Source: Tulasnella sp. 424
Taxonomy: Eukaryota > Basidiomycota > Agaricomycetes > Cantharellales > Tulasnellaceae
Length of the DNA: 64,000 bases
Assembly (NCBI GenBank): GCA_019633425.1
Contig: WSUB01000011.1
Coordinates: forward strand, 234,070-298,069
Direction of reading: 5' to 3'
Under the pieces are notes generated by a model, which saw only the letters and a program-made list of their open reading frames with translations, ran no database searches and was not told the DNA's origin. This document shows positions 46,696 through 55,109 of the stretch, one piece after another (position 1 is the first letter of the stretch; each line of letters starts with the position of its first letter). Made by a program: the position numbers and the translations under genes.

Positions 46696-47164
46696 TTACG
46701 GACCCGTTGGCACGCAAACGCTGTATTCTGAGAAGGCGCGAATGAGCTGTCGAGATCAACTTGAGAGGGATGAAATGCTAAGCGCAAGACTTACGTGAAT
46801 TGATGTACTTGCATGTCAACTCCCTGGTCGGGTCCGCAGAATCTATGCAGCACGTCGGTCCCGTCCACGTCCAGGTCATGACACTTCCACCGCATTGCTG
46901 GTTGATGTCTTGACANNNNNNNNNNNNNNNNNNNNNNNNNNNNNNNNNNNNNNNNNNNNNNNNNNNNNNNNNNNNNNNNNNNNNNNNNNNNNNNNNNNNN
47001 NNNNNNNNNNNCGCAGAATCTATGCAGCACGTCGGTCCCGTCCACGTCCAGGTCATGACACTTCCACCGCATTGCTGGTTGATGTCTTGACAGGTCTCTT
47101 GTGCCAAGACAAACTGTGCAGACGACATGAAAAGAGCAAAGAAAATGGAGAGATTGAGTTGCAT
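46696..47164 (-). CDS. CBM1-only small secreted protein, copy 1
   Basis: A predicted secreted protein made of a signal peptide (MQLNLSIFFALFMSSAQ...) and one fungal family-1 carbohydrate-binding module. Exon 1 runs 46795-47164, and a 67-bp intron (donor GTAAGT, acceptor CTTCTCAG) joins exon 2 at 46696-46727. The module has CQDINQQCGG, TWTWTGPTCC, ELTCKYIN and, from exon 2, QYSVCVPTGP. The six cysteines follow the pattern of the three-disulfide CBM1 of Cel6A-type cellulases. The aromatic residue normally before QCGG is replaced (INQQCGG), so binding to crystalline cellulose may be weak. An assembly gap of 96 N lies inside exon 1, flanked by an exact 81-bp duplication; without it exon 1 is continuous. 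A TATA box lies 74 bases upstream. Confidence 0.8.
46835..46915. repeat. 81-bp exact repeat, left side of the gap
   Basis: Identical to 47012-47092 on the other side of the N run. It carries the GPTCC to CQDINQQ part of the CBM1 exon. Overlapping contig ends that were not merged would produce this; a real internal tandem duplication is the alternative. Confidence 0.9.
46916..47011. other. Assembly gap (96 N)
   Basis: A run of 96 undetermined bases inside exon 1 of CBM1 copy 1. Exact 81-bp copies flank it on both sides. Confidence 0.99.
47012..47092. repeat. 81-bp exact repeat, right side of the gap
   Basis: Second copy of the repeat at 46835-46915, reading into the signal-peptide part of the CBM1 exon on the minus strand. 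Confidence 0.9.
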
Positions 47165-47237
47165 TTTGATTGGTGTAACTGAGAAGGTGAAGTACAGTGA
47201 AGGTTGAGGTAAGGCTTAGATCTCCAAATCATTCCAT

Positions 47238-47245
47238 ATTTTATA
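47238..47245 (-). promoter_or_regulatory. TATA box of CBM1 copy 1
   Basis: TATAAAAT on the minus strand, 74 bases before the ATG. The surrounding ATGAAGAGCTATAAAATATG is conserved in the other units. Confidence 0.6.
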
Positions 47246-47359
47246 GCTCTTCATGTGGTACGTATTATGAGGCAGAAAATGCTCGGGTCGTATTTTGGAT
47301 TCGGAAACGGCCCGAACATGGCCTGCTCGTTCTCACACATTAAGCGCCCCCGGCGTAGC

Positions 47360-47600
47360 GTCCGCGGCACCCTGGTAGTAGACGGGGTGGTAAATGACAA
47401 GTCTTTGACCGGTCAGCGATACGGGGCTCGATACTGGGGTATCGGTTAGCGGTAGTGGACCGGGTTGAATCAGTCCGCTAGGGTAGCGTCAATGAAATAG
47501 ACAGGGTGGTAAATGACAAGTCCTTGACCGCTCAACAACACGAGGCTCGATACTGGAGCGTTGGTTACCGGTACTGAACCGGGTTGAAGCAGTCCGCAGA
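47360..47600 (+). repeat. Minisatellite of unit 1 (about two copies of a ~115-bp unit)
   Basis: Each copy contains GGTGGTAAATGACAAGTC, TTGACCG, GAGGCTCGATACTGG-like and GACCGGGTTGAA-CAGTCCGC. The same unit occurs downstream of each of the other three CBM1 promoters in different copy number. Confidence 0.75.
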
Positions 47601-48170
47601 TTAGTTTACGGTAGGTCAGCTGTGCCCCAGTCGGCGAAAAGGAGACAGGAAGACCCATCAACAGAGCGTCAGGTTGATACCGCAAGCTCGACATACCCTC
47701 TCTCTCCTTCCAATTAATAGAGATAAATGCTATTTGGTACGATTAATATAGGCCACTTGCCCTGTCTTTTACCTGTCATTTGCCGGTCGTTGGCCCCGTC
47801 TTTTCCCAAGCAGCCCAAGCAATGCGGTCTTGCACCTGACTAAGACCTGTCGAACACCTCTCCGGAGGTATCTGACGCGACCCTAACTGAGCCGGAGCAT
47901 CACTACTCTCCCTTTTGTGAGTGGGGTAGATCAGGATGACCACTCCGGAGAGTTGGGGATTTGATCCCATGACGGAGTAATGCATTAATGCATTCTTCTT
48001 CCTGTCCCTCCCCCCTGGACTTACCCTAGCTATGCACGGCGAGTAACCTCATAATCTCCGACGATGGATAGACTGATGAGAGATTAAATTTCATATCGGT
48101 TGCCGCCGCCTTCTTGTCCTTGCGCGCAGGCTACCAAAACGTTGGCGATTTGATTGAATGCCTTTCAATA

Positions 48171-48496
48171 TACAGCAACGTATTGGATTCAGCCCTTGAT
48201 GCCCGTCATACTCTTGAAGTCAAGTCGAGAAGGTGATAGATATCTCCGTCGGATAGGTATTTGGGCTCACGTGCTCCTCGTCCTCAGAAAAATTGACGCA
48301 ACAGCCTGACTACGGTAATTGAGAAGCTGTCGAAGCACTTCCATCGCGTACCTGAGGTAGGCTCGTCTCCTCAGTGAAGCAGAACCAGACTCTAACGGAA
48401 GCATTTCCTCTTTCTTAGGATGAGGACGAGGAGCCATTAGAGGCCATTGACGTTCCGTTGGCAAATGGGCACGCGAGCGACGTATCCAGAGGTTAA
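48171..48496 (+). pseudogene. VIP1 3'-end fragment in unit 2
   Basis: Starting with ACAGCAACGTATTGGATTC, this copies the last exons and introns of VIP1 (about 45667-45996), including the acidic end ([18 protein letters not shown]). It has base changes and small indels, such as loss of the CTCGTAATT segment in the penultimate exon. It has no start codon or upstream exons and is not expected to be expressed. Confidence 0.85.
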
Positions 48497-49024
48497 TTAG
48501 ACTTTGTTAATGGTCGGAATTGGCATGTAGCGGCATCCTGTTTTACTCACCAGTCACTTGTATCGGTCATTAAATCCTGTAGTCGTAAGTATAAATTTGT
48601 CTCTTATCTAAATACGAGATCGGGTGTCGGCAATCGGAATCGTATGGCACGAACAGCGCGCCATATGACCCATATCCCCGCCCCTCCTTCCCGCGCAGGC
48701 TGTCATGAACTCCCCATGATCCTTTTTAATTTCTAGAGCGCGTCATCCCATCAGATAGCGCCGGGCAGCGGTGCAGCTCGTATAAACAACCGTGTACTGC
48801 GCGATGTGTGGGGGTCTCGTTGATGCCCGTGGCCGCGTTGCACGCCTCTCAGAACGCGGAGTCATCGATCACGTGACCGCGAAATGTTTTAATGCAGCAT
48901 CCGGTGTCCGGCCAGCGTCTCAAAAGCATGCTCAGAAGGTAATTGCTCTATGTGGGTGTGCATACATCCCTGTAGCTGATGTAACGACTTCACCCAGAAG
49001 AACCCAGAGCATAGCTATGTTTTC

Positions 49025-49049
49025 TTTTTTTTTGGGGGGGGGGGGGGGG
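49025..49049. repeat. Homopolymer pair T9-G16
   Basis: A run of T followed by a run of 16 G on the plus strand. The other units have only GTCGGGGGCATG or similar at this place, so the run expanded in unit 2 or is a sequencing artefact. Confidence 0.8.
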
Positions 49050-49206
49050 ACAATGCAATCAATCACATTTGATGAGGCCTCGTATACAATAATCTAGACA
49101 TTCCCGCCCACCAAATGCCACTCTTTTCCAAGCATACTCCAATTGGATCCAAATAGCTATCCAGGCGAAGGGTTTGTCCCGAACGATATCAGGTAAGGTT
49201 CGATCC

Positions 49207-49495
49207 TTACGGACCGGTTGGCACGCAAACGCTGTATTCTGAGGAGGCACGAATGAGCTGTCAGGACCAACTTACAAAAGACGAAATGCTAAGCGCAAGT
49301 CTTACCTGAACTGATGTACTTGCATGTCAACTCCCTGGTAGGGTCGGCGGAATCTGTGCAGCACGTCGGTCCCGTCCACGACCAGGTCTCGACACTTCCA
49401 CCGCATTGCCCGTAGAGGTCTGCACAGGTGTCTTGTGCCAAGACAAACGCAGATGACGTGAAAAGAGCAAAGAGAATAGAGAGCTTGAGTTGCAT
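49207..49495 (-). CDS. CBM1-only small secreted protein, copy 2
   Basis: 73 residues after splicing: a signal peptide of about 20 residues (MQLKLSILFALFTSSAF...) then CADLYGQCGG, TWSWTGPTCC, ELTCKYIS and SEYSVCVPTGP. Exon 1 spans 49306-49495 and exon 2 spans 49207-49238, with a 67-bp intron and donor GTAAGA. This copy has the best-preserved binding face. It keeps Y before GQCGG, the Q and W of the module and the Tyr of the terminal YS-C motif, although one of the two adjacent terminal aromatics seen in classical CBM1 is Glu. The loops (SVETWS, TDSADPTREL) are longer than usual. TATA box 75 bases upstream. No catalytic domain is attached. Confidence 0.88.
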
Positions 49496-49569
49496 TTTGA
49501 TTGGTGTGACTGAGAAGGTGAAGTACGATGGAAGGTTGAGATAGGGCTTACATCTCCAAATCATTCCAT

Positions 49570-49577
49570 ATTTTATA
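49570..49577 (-). promoter_or_regulatory. TATA box of CBM1 copy 2
   Basis: TATAAAAT on the minus strand, 75 bases before the ATG, in a block conserved with copies 1 and 4. Confidence 0.6.
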
Positions 49578-49699
49578 GCTCTTCATGTGGTACGCATTAT
49601 GAAGCAGAAATGCTTGGGTCTTATTTTGGATTCGGAAACGGCCCGAACATGGGTTGCTCGTTCTCGGACATTAATTGCCGCCGCCGGGTGCTGAGCCTG

Positions 49700-49870
49700 G
49701 GGTAGCGTCGGCCCTGGTAATGGACAGGGTGGTAAATGACAAGTCATTGACGGGTCAGCGACACGAGGCTCAATACTGGGGTGTCGGTTAGCGGTAGTGG
49801 ACCGGGTTGAAGCAGTCCGCAGATTAGTTTACAGTAGGTCGGTTGTGGCCCTGGTCGGGGAAAAGGAGAC
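49700..49870 (+). repeat. Minisatellite of unit 2 (about one copy)
   Basis: One copy of the repeat with GGTGGTAAATGACAAGTC and GACCGGGTTGAAGCAGTCCG, followed by the conserved GAAAAGGAGACCGGAAGACC segment. Confidence 0.7.
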
Positions 49871-49971
49871 CGGAAGACCCATCGATTGAGCGTCCCGTTG
49901 GTACCGCAAGCTCAACATACCCTTCGCCTTCCAAGTACTATAAGTAAATGCTATTTAGTACGATTAATATA

Positions 49972-50594
49972 GTATGGCGGCATTTTTCACGGAATATTGA
50001 ATCCAACGGTTGGCATACTTGATCTAGGTGTGCACGGTGCGGATCCAAGTCCTACAACTCAGGGTTCACTTGAACCTTCCGCCCCTTCCTCACCGACTCC
50101 TTGTTAGATAAGGGGCATGGATTTGAATGAAATATCACGATATATTGAACCTGCGAGGCTCGTTTGCGCGTATCACCTAACGCATTGGTGCCATTGGGAG
50201 GTTCGCAGGCGCTTAAGAAACGGCCACTCCACGCCAAGACCCTAAGCCAATGCCATGAACGAAGTGTCCTAAATACGGGGTTCCTGCCTATGATTCCTTG
50301 GCTCGCCGATTCGCACGCGCAGCACGATGACCTAATCTCGAGGAATGGCCAGGACTTTCGCCTTTTGCGGGGCTCTGCCGCTCCCTGCGGTCCTGACGCC
50401 GCTGTCATACGTCTTCCCTGCGCGGTATTATTCAGTGGCCGAAGCGACATTAAGTGTCCGCTTTACTTAGCTCTACATTCGGAGCCCCGCCGAAGGACCC
50501 TGAAAAGGGTCGAATTGCCAACGGAGTAGGACTTGCGTGTTGGGACTGGCACCATGTTGTTGGATTAGATTTTCCGTGAAAATTAACGGCATAG
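49972..50594. mobile_element. MITE-like non-autonomous DNA transposon insertion
   Basis: This segment of about 620 bp is absent at the same place in the three paralogous units (near 47751, 52832, 55542), where ATTAATATAG-ACCACTTGCC-type sequence is continuous. Its ends are inverted repeats of 35 bp. The left end is TATGGCGGCATTTTTCACGG and onward (49973-50007). The right end in reverse complement is TATGCCGTTAATTTTCACGG and onward (50559-50593). They match at 28 of 35 positions, both ending in AATCCAAC. The element is flanked by TATA on both sides, consistent with a TA or TATA target duplication. Inside, no transposase ORF is seen; the longest frame (132 codons, minus) has no recognised domain. 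Superfamily is unassigned; the TA-type target is compatible with Tc1/mariner-like elements. Confidence 0.8.
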
Positions 50595-50655
50595 TATAAA
50601 CCACTTGCCCCTGTCCTTTACCCGTCCTTTACCGGTCGTTGACCCCGTCCTTTTC

Positions 50656-51268
50656 CAAGGTTCAAAGTGGCCGATCTGACGGTCTGTAGGCGACTGATCT
50701 AAGCAAAGCCCTCCAATAGGAAAGCCATATTCACACATCACGTGGGTTTTGGTGTTATTACTTGTCCCATCGGGATATTGATGACACCTTGCCTTAGGTT
50801 AGAACTGTACGAGAGGAGCGGCGGCCGCAGCAAGACAGATAAAGAATACACCACTCGTCTCTCAGTCAACGAGGGTGCACATTAATCGTGAGTTGATAGA
50901 GTTTATTAGACGACGAACCCTTCTGAAGCGAGGGCAATCTAAATCACAGCAACGTATTGGATTCTGCCCTTGGCCCTTGATGCCCATCATGCTCTCGACG
51001 TCAAGCCGAGAAGGTGAAGAATATATCCGGATATGCATCTGTGTTCACGTGCTCCTTATCCTCAGAGAATTGACGCAACACCTTGACTACGACTTCTGAG
51101 AAGCTGTCGGAGGACTTCCATCGCGTACCTGAGGTAGGGCCGTCTTCTCGGGGATCAGACTGTAATAGAAGCACATTCCTCTCCGAGGATGAGGGCGATG
51201 AGCTACTAGAGGCGATTGAAGTTCTGTTGGCAAATGGGCGGCGCGCTAGTGACGGATCCAGAGGTTAA
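50656..51268 (+). pseudogene. VIP1 3'-end fragment in unit 3
   Basis: This copies a longer part of VIP1 than unit 2, starting inside the intron at about 45310 (GTGGCCGATC-GACGGTCTGTAG) and running to the stop codon. It has a deletion of about 80 bp between CACAC and CATCACG (removing most of the [12 protein letters not shown] exon). Stop codons and frameshifts are present (for example ACTTCTGAGAAGC for the original CTCGTAATTGAGAAGC). No start or upstream exons; not expected to be functional. Confidence 0.85.
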
Positions 51269-51848
51269 TTGGACTGTGCCGTGTTCGGAATTGGTATATA
51301 GTGGTGTCCTTTTTTGCTCGCCAGCCACTGACATCAGTCATTAAATCCTGTAGTCCTAAGTTTAAATTTGTCCCTTATCTAGCTACGAGATTGGCTGCCG
51401 ACAATTGGAATTGGGTGACACGAACGGCACGCCATATCCCTTTATCACACCTGTTCACGATTTCGTTGCATCGCACTGAACACCATGAACACCCGCTCTC
51501 AAACCCGGAGTCATCGCGTCACCGAATGATGAAATTGTGGACCTGCGAAAAGCTCTAATGCAGGATCTGGTGTCCAGCCAGTGTCTCAAAAGCCTGGTCA
51601 GAAGGTAATGATTTATGTGGGTGTGCATACGCCCCTGCAGTTGATGTGTCGACTTGACTCAGATAAACTCAGAGTATAGCCAATGTAGGGGGCATGCAAT
51701 CAATCACATTGGATGAAGCCTCGTATACAATAATCTGGACAATCCCAACCACCAAATGCCAATCAATTCCAAGCGTAGTCCCATCAGAATCCAAATAGCT
51801 ATCCAGGCGAAGGGTTTGTCCCGAACGATGCCAGGTAGGGTTCGATCC

Positions 51849-52140
51849 TTACGGACCGGTTGGCACGCAAACGCTGAATTCTGATGAGGCACGAATGAGC
51901 TGTCGAGATCAACTTGAGAGGGACGAAATGCTAAGGGCAAGACTTACGTGAATTGATGTACTTGCATGTCAACTCCCTGGTCGGGTCGGCGGAATCTATG
52001 CAGCACGTCGGTCCCGTCCACGTCCAGGTCATGACACTTCCACCGCATTGCTGGTTGATGTCTTGACAGGCCTGCTGCGCCAAGGCAAACGGTGCAGACG
52101 ACATGAAAAGAGTAAAGAGAATAGAGAGCTTGAGTTGCAT
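51849..52140 (-). CDS. CBM1-only small secreted protein, copy 3
   Basis: Signal peptide (MQLKLSILFTLFMSSAP...) then CQDINQQCGG, TWTWTGPTCC, ELTCKYIN and, after splicing, SQFSVCVPTGP. Exon 1 spans 51948-52140 and exon 2 spans 51849-51880; the intron of 67 bp has donor GTAAGT. All six cysteines are kept. It shares the INQQCGG substitution with copy 1, losing the first aromatic of the binding face. The terminal Tyr has become Phe. Its TATA element is altered to TATAAAGG. Whether it still binds cellulose is uncertain. Confidence 0.86.
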
Positions 52141-52214
52141 TTTGGTTGGTGTAACTGAGAAGGTGAAGTACGGTGGAAGGTTGAAGTAGAGCTTACTTCT
52201 CCAAATCATTCCAT

Positions 52215-52222
52215 CCTTTATA
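52215..52222 (-). promoter_or_regulatory. TATA-like box of CBM1 copy 3
   Basis: TATAAAGG on the minus strand, 75 bases before the ATG. It is the diverged counterpart of TATAAAAT in the other units. Confidence 0.5.
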
Positions 52223-52334
52223 GCTCTTCATGTGGTACGCATTATGAGGCAGGAAATGCTCGGGTCGTATCTTGGATTCGGGAACGGCCCGAACATGGGC
52301 TGCTCGTTCTCACACATTAAGCGCCTCCGGGGTA

Positions 52335-52690
52335 GCGTCAGCGGCACCCTGGTAGTAGGCAGGGTGATAAATGACAAGTCTTTGACCGGTCAGCGACACG
52401 AGGCTCGATACTGGGGTATCGGTTACGGGTAGTGGACCGGATTGAAGCAGTCCGCTAGGGTAGCGTCAGCGTCACGCTGGTAATAGGCGGAGTGGTAAAG
52501 TACAAGTCTTTGACCGCTCAAGGTCACGAGGCTCGATACTGGGGTGTCGGTTACGGGTAGTGGACCGCGTTGCAGCAGTCCGCTAGGGTAGCGTCAGCGC
52601 GACCCTGATAATAGGCAGGGTTGAAGCAGTCCGCCAGGGTAGCGTCAGCGTCACCCTGGTAATACGCAGGGCTGAAGCAGTCCGCTAGGG
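52335..52690 (+). repeat. Minisatellite of unit 3 with a 51-bp higher-order expansion
   Basis: Two copies of the roughly 115-bp unit (GGTAGT-GG-GACCGG and GAGGCTCGATACTGGGGT) are followed by two to three copies of a shorter 51-bp unit (CAGTCCGC-AGGGTAGCGTCA, GCAGGG-TGAAG) at about 52570-52690. Confidence 0.75.
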
Positions 52691-53060
52691 TACAGTAGGT
52701 CAGTTGTGGCCCAGTCGGAGAAAAGGAGACAGGACGACCCATCGATAGAGCGTTAGGTTGGTACCGCACGTTCGACGTACCCTTTCGCCTTCCAAGTAAT
52801 ATTAGATAAATGCTATTTGGCACAATTAATATAGACCAATTGCCATTTCCCCCGCCATTTAGCAATCGTTGGCCCTGTCTTTTACCAAGCAGCTCAAGCA
52901 ATGCGGTATAGCACCTGACGAAGACCTATCGGACACCTCTCCGGAGGTATCTGACGCGACCCTAACTGAGCCGTAGCATTACCACTCTCCCATTTTGTGA
53001 GTAGGGTAGATAGGGAAGACCACTCCGTAGAGTCGGGGGTTTGATCCCATGACGTTGTAA

Positions 53061-53076
53061 TGCATTAATGCATTCT
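53061..53076. repeat. 16-bp perfect palindrome
   Basis: AATGCATTAATGCATT, its own reverse complement. The identical palindrome lies in unit 1 at 47982-47997; unit 4 has a broken version (AATGCCGCATTAAT). Confidence 0.8.
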
Positions 53077-53239
53077 TCTCCCCGCCCCTCCCCCTGGACT
53101 TACCCTAGCTATAACTCACGGAGAAATCTTCGACGACGTCTAGACTGACGAGAGATTAAATTTTTCATATCGCTGCCGTCATCTTCTCGGCATTGCGCGC
53201 AGGCTACCAAATGGTTAGCGATTTGGTTGAACCCCCTTT

Positions 53240-53600
53240 AAATCTCCGTCTCCCTGTGAGAGCCTAGGGTTGGCTATATTTGAAAATAACAATATATCGG
53301 CTTATCTAGATAATGGGTACGTGTGTTTCCAGCAACTAAAGTAGATCGGCAGCTCCCGGGCCACTTTCCGCTCGGCCAGCTCGAGCCCTAGCCGAGTTCA
53401 AGACCCCAAGCCCACCCCTGAATGGAAGTCCGAGTCCGATGTACCTGACCCAGCCAACGACTCCTACTCCTCGGTGGGGTTTGTTTGATCCAAGCCTCCG
53501 GCCCCACGCCGATGGGAGGGAGAACTTGGTGCGGAGCTGGAGTGTTCGACGGCGAGAAAGGAAGTGTAAACTCGTCAGCATCGCTGATACCCCAATGTCG
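53240..53600. repeat. Repeated block D, copy 1
   Basis: Shares with 55917-56250 the words GTCTCCCTGTGAGAGCCT, AATATATCGGCTTA, CGGCAGCTCCCGGGCCACTT and GTGTTCGACGGCGAGAAAGG. No ORF of known type is present. It is the distal end of the segmental duplication. Confidence 0.75.
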
Positions 53601-54182
53601 CTGCTTCGAGAGAAACCTCGCCCTAAGCTATTTGTTTTTAGCTTACTCCCATTTTTAACGGCGTAAGTATCCAGGTGTTAGAAATTGACAAGAGCTCAGG
53701 CGGACTTGTAAAGGCGCAAGCATCTAAGCGGAGAAGGTGAACTGGGGGAGAGAGGGTTCGCGCCACAAGATGACCATCTAAGCTACCAATACTGCCTCCC
53801 CATGCCATAGATAACGTTTTGTAGGGTTGCTGGCCTTCTGTATTGGATAGTTGGGGTGGGTGGGTAGGTAGGTAGGTAAGAGTGATCAAGGTCGTGAGCC
53901 ATGATTGGTAATGGACTGTGCAAATAAAACCAAAGACCAATATATTCGGGCACGTGTATCGCTCGTTCGCCCGCCTTCCACTAGATGCTCGAGTTGTACT
54001 GCACGTGAGGTGGCTCTTGATCACTGTGGTGATAGTCACCACCAGAGAATTGCAAACAGGGCAATTCAATTTCTTTAAGTTTGTTGAAAGATGCAGGTTT
54101 TACTTATCTCCTCGACAGCCGAGTTAACGTTGGAATGTATCACAGATGCGCGTGAGGTAAAACGCCGTGGTTGCTCCGAAAG
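53600..54182. other. Unique spacer between repeat units 3 and 4
   Basis: No homologue of this segment is seen elsewhere in the window. It includes a GGTAGGTAGGTAGG microsatellite (about 53863-53880). No supported gene. Confidence 0.45.
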
Positions 54183-54617
54183 ATAGGATATCGTTGATGT
54201 TCGTGCCCTTTACCACATCTGTTCACAATCTCGCATTACACTGAACACCCACCTCTCAAAACGCGGAGTCATCGCGTCACCGAATGATGAAATTGTAGAC
54301 CAGCGAAAAACTCTAATGCAACATCCGTTGTCCAGCCAGCGTCTCAAAGGCAGGATAAGAAGGTGATTATTTCTGTGAGTGTGCATAGGTCCCTATTGTT
54401 GACGTGTCGACTTCACCCAGATAAACCCAGAGCATAGCTAATGTACGGGGCACGCAATCAATCACATTGAATGAAGCCTCGTGTACAGTAATCTATAGAA
54501 TCCCGACCACCAAATGCCACTCTTTTCCAAGCATACTCCAATACGATCCAAATAGCTATCCAGGAAAAGGGTTTGTCCCGAACGATACCAGATAGGGCCT
54601 GTGTCGGAGTTCGATCC

Positions 54618-54909
54618 TTACGGACCCGTTGGCACGCAAACGCTGTATTCTGAGGAGGCACGAATGTGATGTCGAGATCAGCTTCTAAGAGACGAAATGC
54701 TAAGTACAAGACTTACGTGAATTGATGACTTCGCATTTCAACTCCCTGGTCGGGTCGGCGGAATTTATGCAGCACGTCGGTCCCGGCCACGTCCAGGTCT
54801 GGACACTTCCACCACATTGGTGGTAGATGTCTGAGCAGGTCTCTTGTGCCAAGACAAGCTGTGCAGACGATATGACAAGAGCAAAGAAAATAGAGAGCTT
54901 GAGTTGCAT
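54618..54909 (-). CDS. CBM1-only small secreted protein, copy 4
   Basis: Signal peptide (MQLKLSIFFALVISSAQ...) then CSDIYHQCGG, TWTWPGPTCC, ELKCEVIN and SQYSVCVPTGP. Exon 1 spans 54717-54909 and exon 2 spans 54618-54649, with a 67-bp intron and donor GTAAGT. Six cysteines conserved. It keeps the first aromatic (IYHQCGG) but has P for T in W-GP and E-V in place of K-Y after the fifth Cys. Divergence from copies 1 to 3 with intact frame, splice sites and cysteines suggests that the sequence is maintained by selection (inference). TATA box 75 bases upstream. Confidence 0.86.
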
Positions 54910-54983
54910 TTTGATTGGTGTGACTGAGAAGGTGAAGTACGGCGGATGGTTGAGGTAGGACTTACATCTCCAAACCATTCCAT

Positions 54984-54991
54984 ATTTTATA
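54984..54991 (-). promoter_or_regulatory. TATA box of CBM1 copy 4
   Basis: TATAAAAT on the minus strand, 75 bases before the ATG, in the same promoter block as copies 1 and 2. Confidence 0.6.
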
Positions 54992-55109
54992 GCTCTGCGT
55001 GTGGTACGCATTCTGAAGCAGAAAATGCTCGGATCGTGATTTGGATTTGGAAGCGGCCCGAACATGGGCTGCTCCTACTCGCACAGTAATTGCCGTCGGG
55101 CTCTGAGCC

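Larger units (their letters stand above)
45997..48170. repeat. Segmental repeat unit 1 (founder flank)
   Basis: This begins in the 3' flank of VIP1 and holds, in order, VIP1 3' flanking sequence, the CBM1 gene at 46696-47164 (minus strand), a minisatellite at about 47360-47600 and a downstream block. That block carries CCGGAGGTATCTGACGCGAC, a perfect palindrome at 47982-47997 and GCGCGCAGGCTACCAAA. The same succession in the same orientation recurs at 48.2-50.7, 50.7-53.2 and 54.2-55.9 kb. Confidence 0.85.
48171..50655. repeat. Segmental repeat unit 2
   Basis: VIP1 3' fragment, VIP1 downstream flank, CBM1 copy 2 (minus), minisatellite, then a MITE-like insertion at 49972-50594. The unit breaks off at CCAAG (about 50655), where sequence jumps to the VIP1 intron copy of unit 3. 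Confidence 0.8.
50656..53240. repeat. Segmental repeat unit 3
   Basis: VIP1 3' fragment, flank, CBM1 copy 3 (minus), expanded minisatellite, then the CTCCGGAGGTATCTGACGCG block and the palindrome at 53061-53076. It joins a further repeated block (53240-53600) that is also present after unit 4. Confidence 0.8.

Noticed and set aside
46686..46704. GGTTCGATCC resembling a tRNA B box, recurring in all four units
   Set aside because: It falls over the last codons and stop of the CBM1 exon 2; no A box or cloverleaf could be drawn around it, so a tRNA or SINE is not supported.
46778..47164. Two-module CBM1 protein read through the N run
   Set aside because: The apparent second module is an exact copy of the first at the gap edge, best explained as unmerged contig ends.
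50052..50529. ORFs of 121 and 132 codons inside the inserted element as a transposase
   Set aside because: No catalytic motif or recognisable domain; both overlap on opposite strands and neither fills the element.
52551..52901. 116-codon minus ORF with repeated ATLADCFNPAYYQG
   Set aside because: It is translation of the minisatellite; the periodic peptide reflects the DNA repeat, with no signal peptide or homology.
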